DNA of 7,875 bases, taken from assembly GCA_016287975.1 (NCBI GenBank), contig JAEEXV010000188.1, positions 1-7,875 of the forward strand, in the 5' to 3' direction. Source of the DNA: Lentisphaeria bacterium. GTDB taxonomy: Bacteria; Verrucomicrobiota; Lentisphaeria; Oligosphaerales; Oligosphaeraceae. Below the pieces are notes generated by a model. It did no database searches. It was not told the DNA's origin and saw nothing but the letters and a program-made list of their open reading frames with translations. The number at the start of each line of letters is the position of its first letter. The first letter of the stretch is position 1. The translations under genes and the position numbers were made by a program. Shown here one piece after another: positions 1 to 6,029 of the stretch.

Positions 1-6
1 CACTAT

Positions 7-132
7 CCCCATAGCCCCCCGTTCCGTGGCGGGCCGCGCCTCCCGCCGGCGGGCAAGCCCGCCGGCACAATAGCCCCATAGCCCCCCCGTTCCGTGGCGG
101 GCCGTATAGCCCCGCCGCTCCGTGGCGGGCCG
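7..132. repeat. Three-copy GC-rich intergenic repeat downstream of mnmA
   Basis: No gene is visible in positions 1-153. The stretch contains three direct copies of a roughly 27-31 bp unit at about 7-36, 74-104 and 106-132. Each copy has an ATAGCCCC start and a TCCGTGGCGGGCCG end. Copies 1 and 2 differ only in the length of a C run. Copy 3 has GCCGC in place of CCGT before the common core, which lengthens its internal CCCGCC/GGCGGG stem. Copies 1 and 2 are separated by an unrelated inverted repeat. The arrangement resembles dispersed palindromic intergenic elements. The copies are directly visible. That the family is dispersed in the genome is inference. Confidence 0.7.
45..66. repeat. Perfect 10-bp inverted repeat (GC-rich hairpin)
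   Basis: The left arm GCCGGCGGGC (45-54) and the right arm GCCCGCCGGC (57-66) are perfect reverse complements separated by only AA. They would form a very stable cruciform or hairpin. It sits between copies 1 and 2 of the surrounding repeat. No T tract follows it on either strand, so a normal intrinsic terminator is not supported. Confidence 0.7.
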
Positions 133-144
133 TTCGCGGCCCGC
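125..144 (-). terminator. Stable stem-loop just after the mnmA stop, possible 3' end
   Basis: An 8-bp all-GC stem, GCGGGCCG (125-132) with CGGCCCGC (137-144), closes a four-base loop. The loop is TTCG on the plus strand and CGAA in the mnmA-sense RNA. It begins about 10 bases after the mnmA stop codon and its left arm is the end of repeat copy 3. No U tract follows in the mnmA direction, so it may stabilise or mark the transcript 3' end rather than act as a classical terminator. The stem is certain by inspection. The function is inference. Confidence 0.4.
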
Positions 145-153
145 GCCCGCTCG

Positions 154-1227
154 CTACTCGCTTTTGGCGATGAAGCCGCCGCCCAGCAAGATTTCCCCGT
201 CATAGAAGACGGCCGCCTGGCCAGGGGTCACGGCGGAGATGCCGTCGGGGAAGACGGCGCGCCAGCGAACGCCGTCCAGCGGCTCCAGCGTGCATGGGAC
301 AGGCGTCTGCACCGAGCGCACCTTCACCTGGCACGCGACCGCCCCCTGCGGCGCCGCGATGGAGACCCAATTGAGATCCGTCGCCTCCAGCGCGTGGTGC
401 CGCACGGCCTCGGCGGTGCCCAGCCTCACGCGATTGTGGCAGGCGTCGATCGCGACCACATAGAGCGGCGTCGCGCTGGAGACGCCCAGCCCGCGCCGCT
501 GGCCGATGGTGAATTTCCAGTATCCAGTATGATGGCCGAGCACCTTCCCCGTTGCATCGTCCACAATGTCGCCGACGCGGTCGGGCTGCTGGATCAGCTC
601 CGCGGTGTCGCCGCTGTAGAAGTCCTGGCTGTCGGGCTTGTCGCTGACCTCCAGCTCGAACGAGCGCGCCAGCGCGCGCACCTCGGTCTTGGTCATCTCC
701 CCCAGCGGAAAGAGCTGCCGCGCCAGTTGCTCCTGGCTCAGGCGGCACAGGAAATACGACTGGTCCTTGGGCAGATCCACTGCGCGCAGCAACTGCATCC
801 GCCCGTCCCCGCCACGCCGCACGCGAGCATAGTGCCCCGTCGCAAAGCAGTCGAACTCCACCCCCGACCGGCGCGCCAGCTCCGGCAGCAGCCCGAACTT
901 CAGCGCCGCATTGCAGCGCACGCACGGATTCGGCGTGCGCCCCGCCAGATATTCCCGACGAAAATACCCGATGACCGTGTCTTCGTAGAAGCGGCTGCAG
1001 TCGAACTCCAGGAACCCGATGCCCAGACGCTCGCAGACGGCGCGCGCCGCCGCCACGTCCAGCGCCTCGTTCGGGCCATAGCACGCCTCCCGCTCCCCGC
1101 CCCGCAACGCATTGTCCGCCCGCCACAACTTCATCGTGACGCCCGTGACCTCGTGCCCGCGGGACTGCAGCAGCGCCGCCGTCGTAGAGGAATCCACCCC
1201 GCCGCTCATCCCCACCAGAATCTTCAT
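154..1227 (-). CDS. mnmA: tRNA-specific 2-thiouridylase MnmA
   Basis: This 357-residue protein matches the MnmA/TrmU family, which activates U34 of Lys, Glu and Gln tRNAs with ATP and installs sulfur to give s2U34 in the cytoplasm. Visible motifs are the PP-loop SGGVDSS (8-14), NPCVRCN (100-106) with the nucleophilic cysteine expected at C105, ATGHYAR (129-135), KDQSYFL (154-160), GQRRGLG (242-248) and the closing LGGG near the C-terminus. The ATG at 1227 was chosen because MKILVGMSGGVDSS is the normal family N-terminus and GGAGGA lies about seven bases upstream. A longer open frame to 1308 adds 27 Arg/Gly-rich residues with no family support. The start overlaps the stop of the upstream Nudix gene by four bases (ATGA). 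The second catalytic cysteine, C199 in E. coli within DSTGIC, appears absent: the equivalent stretch reads DSQDFYSGD at 199-207. That alignment was made by eye. Family assignment is very secure. Confidence 0.96.
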   Translation of the reverse strand: MKILVGMSGGVDSSTTAALLQSRGHEVTGVTMKLWRADNALRGGEREACYGPNEALDVAAARAVCERLGIGFLEFDCSRFYEDTVIGYFRREYLAGRTPNPCVRCNAALKFGLLPELARRSGVEFDCFATGHYARVRRGGDGRMQLLRAVDLPKDQSYFLCRLSQEQLARQLFPLGEMTKTEVRALARSFELEVSDKPDSQDFYSGDTAELIQQPDRVGDIVDDATGKVLGHHTGYWKFTIGQRRGLGVSSATPLYVVAIDACHNRVRLGTAEAVRHHALEATDLNWVSIAAPQGAVACQVKVRSVQTPVPCTLEPLDGVRWRAVFPDGISAVTPGQAAVFYDGEILLGGGFIAKSE

Positions 1228-1799
1228 CCACGCTCCTCCAGCGCAACCGCGTACGCCAGCAGCTTCGCGTCCACCGCGACGCCGCGCGACGCCTCCCCTT
1301 CCAGCCACGACAGCAGCCCCGCCTCCGAAACCACCACGACCTGAATCCTCTCGCCCTCGTCGGGATGCGCCTCAGGCGGCGCCGAATACTCCGCCGACGC
1401 AACTTCCACGACCACCCCCGCCGCGCATTCGTCCGTCATGCCCGCGCTGCTCGTCCCGAACGGAAGCACCTTCTTCACCACGCCGCGATACCCTGTCTCC
1501 TCCCACAGTTCGCGCACGGCCGCCTCCTCGACGCCCTCCCCCGCATCGATCAGCCCCGCGGGAAACTCCAGCGCCTCGCAGTCCACTGGCGGCCGATACT
1601 GCCGCACCAAGACCAGCCGCCGCCCAGGCATCAGCCGCGCGATGACAAAGACCGCATTCTGCCCCTTCACGCGCCCCGCGCTCTCCCACGAACGCACCTG
1701 CCCCGCGACATCCCGATACTTCAGGCGCCGCAACTCCAGGAAACGCCCCTGCGCCATCTGCTCCCGCCCCAATACCAGTGCCCTGCCTGCCGCAGACAT
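1224..1799 (-). CDS. Nudix hydrolase, ADP-ribose/ADP-sugar pyrophosphatase (NudF/NUDT5-like)
   Basis: A 191-residue cytosolic Nudix protein. A perfect Nudix box (GX5EX7REUXEEXGU) runs from G82 to Y104, with Mg-binding glutamates in RELWEETG (96-103). Ahead of it are VRQYRPP (65-71) and EFPAG (78-82), typical of ADP-ribose pyrophosphatases. The order of a WES motif, the RPP motif, EFPAGLID, and a C-terminal VDAKLLAYAVAL resembles human NUDT5 as I recall it. The expected reaction is ADP-ribose or ADP-sugar to AMP plus sugar phosphate. The ATG at 1799 was chosen because GGGAGG lies eight bases upstream. A GTG at 1859 would add a Gly-rich, unsupported N-terminus, and an ATG at 1757 has a crowded ribosome site. 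The stop overlaps the mnmA start by four bases, indicating coupling. The exact substrate is inferred. Confidence 0.9.
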   Translation of the reverse strand: MSAAGRALVLGREQMAQGRFLELRRLKYRDVAGQVRSWESAGRVKGQNAVFVIARLMPGRRLVLVRQYRPPVDCEALEFPAGLIDAGEGVEEAAVRELWEETGYRGVVKKVLPFGTSSAGMTDECAAGVVVEVASAEYSAPPEAHPDEGERIQVVVVSEAGLLSWLEGEASRGVAVDAKLLAYAVALEERG

Positions 1800-1885
1800 C
1801 CGCAACGCCTCCCGATAATCTGGCCGCCCCCCTCCAAAAACCCCGCCGCCCCCGACCACCGCTGGCCAGGGACGGCCTCAATGCG

Positions 1886-4651
1886 CTACTTCTTCGCGGG
1901 CTCCGCCTTGGAAGCGTCCGACTTCGCGGCCTCCGCCTTGGAAGCGTCCGACTTCGCGGGCTCCGCCTTGGAAGCGTCCGACTTCGCGGGCTCCGCCTTG
2001 GGGGCGTCCGCCTTCGCGGCCTCCGCTTCCGCCTTCGTCATCAACTGCTCAGGCTTCTCCCACGGGTACTTCTGCTCCAGCGAAGTCAGGAACTCCGACA
2101 CCGCCTGCTGCTGCTTCTGCTGAAGCAGCATCTCCTCCATTTCCTTGCGCTGCTTCTGCAGTTCCTCGCTGTCGGCGGGCATCTTGCGCTCGGCGACATA
2201 GAGCAGCTTATAGCCCTTCTTGATCGCGGTGGAACGCATCGACACTGGCGGAACCACCTCCGCCAGAGGCTTCAGGAACACCCCAGGCTCCTTGGCCTCC
2301 ATCAGTTCCGTGAAGACTTCGCCCAATTCAATGTGGTTCGCCGTCTGAATCGCCGTCACCGCCTCGCTCGACTTCTGGAGGTCATACAGGCTGAACGGCG
2401 CCAGATCCGCGAAGGTCACCGCCCCCGCCGCCGCCTTGAAGTCCCCGCCCTTCTCCTTCAGCGCCTTCGCAATCGCCTCCGACGCCTCCTTCGCACGCTG
2501 CTCGGCCTTGCCCATCATCAACTCGTCGTTGCAGAGTTCGACCAGGCGCTGATACGAATCGTCGGTGACTGCGGGACGCACCAGATGCTCAGGCTTCATG
2601 CCGACCAGCGCGACCACCGCGGGCGCATCCAGTTTCACTGGCGCCATCCCAGGCATCGGGGAAACCGTCTGCGGAATCAGACGCAACGGATTCTTCAGCG
2701 TCAGCGACGTGCTGAAGACCTGCGCCAGCAGTTCAGGAGCCAGCGCGACCTTGCCGTTGCGGCCATCCGCCGCATGAATCTTCTCATACTTCCCGAAGAT
2801 CCCGCCGTGCTTGGCGGCCAGCCTCTCCATCAACTTCGGAAGCCCCGCCGTCTCCTTGCCCTTGGAAACCTTCTCCAGTTCCTGGAAGAAGGCATCCGCC
2901 GCCGCCCCCGCCTTCTTCTCGGCAGCCGCCGTCGCCTTCGCGGTCAACGCCGCCTTGATGGAAGCCCGCAACTGGCTCTCAGGCTGGCTGTCCAGACGCT
3001 CCAGCAGCACCAGGATCACGCGCTTGCCATTCTCCTCGACCACGCCGCTGAACTGGCCCTTCGCCGTCAGCGAGGAAGCCGCCTCCTTCAGCGCGTCTGG
3101 CAGCCCCTCCAGATCCACTGGCTTCCCGTCTTCCGTCAGCGCCAGCGTGCAGTCCTTCGCGACCTGCTTGTAGTCCGCCTTGCCCTTGAGCGCCTCCACG
3201 GCCTTCTCCAGGCGCGCCTCGACACCCTTGAGCGCCTCGCCTTCCAGCCCCGCGATGTCCGCGCTCAGCCGCGCCAGACGGACGGTCACCTTCTGGTATT
3301 TCTCCTTGTTCTCGTTGAACTCGGCATTGAGTGCCTCCGTCGTCGGCGCGACCATGAACTTCTCGATTGGGAAGGTCACCAGCGCGAAGTCGCGCGTGCT
3401 CATCTCCACGAAGTCGCGGAAGGAGCCGCCGTTGTAGAACATGTCGATCTGCTGCGCATAGAAGAAGCGCATCTGGTCGTTCAGCCTCGGATTGGCCAGG
3501 ATCTCCTGGATCCGCGCATAGTACTGCTTGAAGTCTGGCTCCAGCTTCTCGTCGAAGTATTTGTATGCGCGCTCACTCACAATCGCCGCGCGCACCGCCT
3601 CGCGGGCCTCGTCGTTCATCGCCACGGGCATCGGATTGGGGCTCTTCTCCGTCAGCATCGCCACCGCGTAGTACTGGTTGCCCGTCACCAGCGGGGTGAG
3701 GTCGCCCGCCGTCTCCAGACGCCGAATCGCGTCCGTCAGGTTCAACTGGTCCCCCGCCAGCCCCTTCACCGTCCTGCCCCCCGTCAAAATCCCCGTCGTC
3801 AGCACCGTCCCCGTCGCCTTCTTCGCCAGCTGCTCAAAGAGCGACTGGCGCTTCGCGCCGTCCGCGACCGCCTTCAACTGCCCTGGGATTTCCTTGTAGA
3901 AGGCCTCCGCGGTCGCGCGCACCTTCGCCTTCTCCTCATCGCCCATCTTCTCATCGGTGCGGAAGACCGCCACCACCGCATTGCGTCGGGCGGGCAACTG
4001 CAAATCCCCGCGATGCGCCGCGAAATAGTCGGCGATCTCCTTCTCCGAAGGCTCCGTGTCCGCCGCATTCACTGGGAACGACGCGATTTTCAGAGTGTAG
4101 AGCGCCTGGAAGGCATCCAACTCCTCCGCCGGCACCTTCACGTTGTCCCGCACCCGCTTCAGCAGACGGTCGACCGTCAACTGCTCCCGCAAGAACTGGT
4201 CGAACTGACCAGGCTGGATCCCATACCGCTTCCCGATGTTTTCCAGGAAGGTGTCAAACCCCGCCTTGTCGAACTTGCCGTCCTTGGAGAACGACTTGCG
4301 GATCTGCTCCTTGAGTTCCGCGTCGGTCACATTGTCCAGTTTCTGGGCCTTCGCCTCCCGCAGCAGCCGCAGCCACATCACCGTCTGCTCCAGAATCACC
4401 ATGGTGTCGTTGACCTGCTGCCCGTTCATCTCAAGCATCATCTTGATCATCGCCATCTGCTCCTGCGTGGCCTCGGTCTTCAGCGTCTTGCCGCCGAGTG
4501 TCCCGAAGTCCGACAGACGGCCGTCGCGGCGACCGAAGACATCGCCTGGAGTCACGAATATCACAAAGGTCGCGATGATGATGACCAGCAACACGATATA
4601 GGTGATCCTGGCGTGCTTCTCAAAATAACGGTTGAAATGAGAAATGAACAT
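1886..4651 (-). CDS. Membrane-anchored SurA/PpiD-like periplasmic foldase
   Basis: A 921-residue protein with PpiD-like architecture. A short basic N-terminus precedes one membrane helix (about residues 17-33, YIVLLVIIIATFVIFV), followed by a long, mostly helical, highly charged exported part. Residues 55-190 look like a SurA N-terminal chaperone domain. Residues 455-555 resemble a parvulin domain in outline (VRLARLSADI, then KADYKQVAKD, GLPDALKEA, AKGQFSGVV and GKRVILVLLERL), but the usual GGDLG signature is missing, so it may be catalytically inactive like that of E. coli PpiD. A second domain spans about 570-825. The tail after 872 is a Lys/Ala/Glu repeat. The likely role is folding of secreted or outer-membrane proteins. 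AGGG lies about 10 bases before the ATG. The 106-base gap to rpe contains an 8-bp stem with one G-T pair (4680-4699) and a weak CCGCG/CGCGG stem (4730-4742). Family call is strong; gene name is uncertain. Confidence 0.82.
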   Translation of the reverse strand: MFISHFNRYFEKHARITYIVLLVIIIATFVIFVTPGDVFGRRDGRLSDFGTLGGKTLKTEATQEQMAMIKMMLEMNGQQVNDTMVILEQTVMWLRLLREAKAQKLDNVTDAELKEQIRKSFSKDGKFDKAGFDTFLENIGKRYGIQPGQFDQFLREQLTVDRLLKRVRDNVKVPAEELDAFQALYTLKIASFPVNAADTEPSEKEIADYFAAHRGDLQLPARRNAVVAVFRTDEKMGDEEKAKVRATAEAFYKEIPGQLKAVADGAKRQSLFEQLAKKATGTVLTTGILTGGRTVKGLAGDQLNLTDAIRRLETAGDLTPLVTGNQYYAVAMLTEKSPNPMPVAMNDEAREAVRAAIVSERAYKYFDEKLEPDFKQYYARIQEILANPRLNDQMRFFYAQQIDMFYNGGSFRDFVEMSTRDFALVTFPIEKFMVAPTTEALNAEFNENKEKYQKVTVRLARLSADIAGLEGEALKGVEARLEKAVEALKGKADYKQVAKDCTLALTEDGKPVDLEGLPDALKEAASSLTAKGQFSGVVEENGKRVILVLLERLDSQPESQLRASIKAALTAKATAAAEKKAGAAADAFFQELEKVSKGKETAGLPKLMERLAAKHGGIFGKYEKIHAADGRNGKVALAPELLAQVFSTSLTLKNPLRLIPQTVSPMPGMAPVKLDAPAVVALVGMKPEHLVRPAVTDDSYQRLVELCNDELMMGKAEQRAKEASEAIAKALKEKGGDFKAAAGAVTFADLAPFSLYDLQKSSEAVTAIQTANHIELGEVFTELMEAKEPGVFLKPLAEVVPPVSMRSTAIKKGYKLLYVAERKMPADSEELQKQRKEMEEMLLQQKQQQAVSEFLTSLEQKYPWEKPEQLMTKAEAEAAKADAPKAEPAKSDASKAEPAKSDASKAEAAKSDASKAEPAKK
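1891..2028 (-). repeat. 30-bp tandem repeat in the 3' end of the SurA/PpiD-like gene
   Basis: Four full 30-bp units (1891-1920, 1921-1950, 1951-1980, 1981-2010) and a partial fifth encode about four copies of the decapeptide KSDASKAEPA at the protein C-terminus. The units are almost identical at the DNA level, differing by single G/C changes plus GGGGG for GGAAG in the fourth. This suggests recent duplication or slippage rather than old divergence. The length is a multiple of three, so copy-number change keeps the reading frame. The encoded tail is charged and low in complexity. Confidence 0.9.
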
Positions 4652-4757
4652 GGAGTGCTTTCCCTCAGGTTTCGATTCAGGCCGGCGCCTCCGCCAGCCC
4701 GAGTTGTGGTTGTGTCAGAAAAGGTTGAACCGCGCCTCGCGGCCCCTCAAATGCCCG

Positions 4758-5453
4758 TCAGCGCAGCGCGTCGATCGCCGCAGCATACGCCCGCCCGGGC
4801 GCACGGAAGACGCTTGATCCCGCGACCAGCGCATTCGCGCCCGCCTCCCGCACCTGCGCCGCCGTCCCCGCCGCAATCCCCCCGTCGACCTCCAGATGGA
4901 CGGGACGCCCGCACGCGTCGATCGCCTTGCGCAGCGCCGCGATCTTCGGCAGCTGGTCCGCACGGAACGACTGCCCGCCAAACCCAGGCTCGACCGTCAT
5001 CACCAGCACCAGGTCCAGTTTCGGCAGCCACGGCACGATCTGCTCGAACGGTGTGCCGGGGCGCAACGACAGCCCCGCGCTGCAGCCCAGGGCGTGAATC
5101 GCGTCGATCACTTCGCCAGTATCCTCCTCGACCTCGACGTGGAAGGTGATGTGGTCCGCCCCCGCCGCCCGAAAACGCTCGATGTATTTCAGCGGCTCGG
5201 AAATCATCAGGTGCACGTCGAAGAGCCGGCGCGAACGCCCGCGAACCGCCTTCACGATGTCGGGCCCGAACGAGATGTTCGGCACGAAATGCCCGTCCAT
5301 GATGTCCAGATGCACCCACTCCGCGCCCGCCGCGTCGACGGCGGCGACCTCCTCGCCCAACATGCTGAAGTCCGCCGCCAGCACCGAGGGCGCAATCAGC
5401 ACCTGGCGGATGGAATAGTCGGCGAGACGACGGGAAATGGCTGTGCTGTCCAT
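4758..5453 (-). CDS. rpe: Ribulose-5-phosphate 3-epimerase
   Basis: This 231-residue TIM-barrel enzyme interconverts ribulose 5-phosphate and xylulose 5-phosphate in the pentose phosphate pathway. It carries IAPSVLAADF (20-29), WVHLDIMDGHFVPNISFGP (46-64) with metal and catalytic residues H48 and D50, DVHLMI (79-84) with H81, EPGFGGQSF (155-163), EVDGGI (188-193) with catalytic D190, and the phosphate-binding VAGSSVF (210-216). Length is normal for the family (about 220-230). The ATG at 5453 gives a 19-residue leader before the first barrel strand, slightly long, and there is no convincing Shine-Dalgarno (only GAAG), so the exact start is less certain than the identity. It is the first gene of the rpe-foldase-Nudix-mnmA run and starts only 25 bases after the hairpin that ends the rpmB unit. 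Confidence 0.96.
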   Translation of the reverse strand: MDSTAISRRLADYSIRQVLIAPSVLAADFSMLGEEVAAVDAAGAEWVHLDIMDGHFVPNISFGPDIVKAVRGRSRRLFDVHLMISEPLKYIERFRAAGADHITFHVEVEEDTGEVIDAIHALGCSAGLSLRPGTPFEQIVPWLPKLDLVLVMTVEPGFGGQSFRADQLPKIAALRKAIDACGRPVHLEVDGGIAAGTAAQVREAGANALVAGSSVFRAPGRAYAAAIDALR

Positions 5454-5474
5454 GCTTCGCGAAAGGGTATGAAT

Positions 5475-5513
5475 ACAAAAGAGACGGTCCCGTACAAGGC
5501 GCGACCGTCTCTT
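5475..5513 (-). terminator. Intrinsic terminator of the rpmB unit
   Basis: A perfect 11-bp stem, AAGAGACGGTC (5479-5489) with GACCGTCTCTT (5503-5513), encloses a 13-base loop. Read on the minus strand, the stem runs into TTTTG. It lies between the rpmB stop and the rpe start, in the right orientation to end the tRNA-Lys/rpmB transcript. The T tract is short, so read-through into rpe is possible. Confidence 0.7.
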
Positions 5514-5536
5514 GATATGCCAGTGAAAATGCCGCC

Positions 5537-5556
5537 GCCGCGCCTGAGGGCGCGGC
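5537..5556 (-). terminator. GC-rich stem-loop right after rpmB
   Basis: GCCGCGCC (5537-5544) pairs perfectly with GGCGCGGC (5549-5556) around a four-base loop, nine bases after the rpmB stop. On the minus strand an ATTTTC tract follows a few bases later. It could be a first, weaker terminator in tandem with the 11-bp stem downstream, or a 3'-end stabiliser. The stem is seen directly. Termination is inferred. Confidence 0.45.
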
Positions 5557-5565
5557 CAAACGGTA

Positions 5566-5793
5566 TTACGCCTTCACGACTTTGCCGGAACGCAGGCACG
5601 CAGTGCAGACGGTCAGGCGCTTCACGCCGCCGTTGACCAGGGCGCGCACGCTCTTCAGGTTGGGCTTGAACTCGCGCTTGGTGTTCTTCACCACGTGCAT
5701 GCCGATACCGCCCTTCTTCTTGGCCAGACCACGGCGGGTAATGTGCCCGCCAGCCGTCTTGTGCTTGCCGCAAATCTCACAGACCTGTCCCAT
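5566..5793 (-). CDS. rpmB: 50S ribosomal protein L28
   Basis: A 75-residue basic protein of the L28 family, a component of the large ribosomal subunit. It has the N-terminal CEICGK (C5, C8), the conserved KREFKPNLKSVRA core (39-51) and a C-terminal CTACLRSGKV (63-72). The paired CxxC motifs suggest a zinc-binding form of L28. Between the two halves is a long basic insert with RRGLAKKKGG (20-29), longer than in the E. coli protein and, as I recall, typical of PVC-type and related phyla. The ATG at 5793 was chosen because it gives the family N-terminus and GAGGAAAG lies about nine bases upstream. The open frame continues upstream through the tRNA gene, which cannot be coding. It lies 51 bases after tRNA-Lys on the same strand and is probably co-transcribed with it. 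Confidence 0.95.
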   Translation of the reverse strand: MGQVCEICGKHKTAGGHITRRGLAKKKGGIGMHVVKNTKREFKPNLKSVRALVNGGVKRLTVCTACLRSGKVVKA

Positions 5794-5844
5794 GGAACTT
5801 TCCTCGAAACGTTGGGGTTGCTTTCTTGTTGCCTTATCTGGAAA

Positions 5845-5920
5845 TGGTGGGAAAGACGGGACTCGAACCCGTGACCACTGCATTAAAAGTGCAATGCTCT
5901 ACCGACTGAGCTACTTTCCC
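5845..5920 (-). tRNA. tRNA-Lys (anticodon TTT)
   Basis: This is a complete 76-base cloverleaf including an encoded CCA end. The acceptor stem is GGGAAAG/CTTTCCC with discriminator A, the D arm is GCTC/GAGC, and the anticodon stem TTGCA/TGCAG holds the loop CTTTTAA, placing TTT at positions 34-36. The T arm is ACGGG/CCCGT with loop TTCGAGT. Its U34 is an expected substrate of MnmA encoded in the same window. A promoter-like pair lies just upstream, and rpmB follows 51 bases downstream. Confidence 0.97.
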
Positions 5921-5937
5921 TAAAAGTCGTGGCGCAT

Positions 5938-5965
5938 AATTTAACCCATCATCCGCAGTTCGCAA
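5938..5965 (-). promoter_or_regulatory. Probable promoter of tRNA-Lys/rpmB
   Basis: On the minus strand a -35-like TTGCGA (5960-5965) and a -10-like TAAATT (5938-5943) are separated by 16 bases. Each matches four of six sigma-70 consensus positions. The start point would fall about 10 bases before the mature tRNA 5' end. The -10 region reads AAATTATGC, sharing ATTATGC with the two elements flanking trpS and tRNA-Pro. Spacing and position support it. No experimental evidence is available. Confidence 0.5.
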
Positions 5966-6029
5966 CCACAAACGCGGGAAAAAATGCGCGATTTCACGTT
6001 TTTTTGGGAGGCACGCCCTCCAAAGCCGC

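Noticed and set aside
7..132. CRISPR array
   Set aside because: Only three imperfect repeats of different spacing, no uniform spacers, and no cas genes in the window.
94..1344. A 416-codon plus-strand open frame opposite mnmA
   Set aside because: It is antisense to mnmA, Arg/Ala/His-rich and without family features; a composition artefact.
1778..5149. A 1123-codon open frame on the plus strand opposite the foldase and rpe genes
   Set aside because: It is the antisense of two convincing genes. High G+C at third codon positions removes stop codons from the opposite strand. Its product is Leu/Arg/His-rich with no recognisable domain.
5566..5883. Longer N-terminus for L28 starting at 5883
   Set aside because: The added residues would be translated from the tRNA-Lys gene. 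The internal ATG at 5793 has a good ribosome site and the family N-terminus.
6000..6023. Hairpin plus T run after trpS as a terminator
   Set aside because: The stem GGAGG/CCTCC is only 5 bp. On the trpS strand it is followed by A residues instead of T, so it does not fit an intrinsic terminator in that direction.
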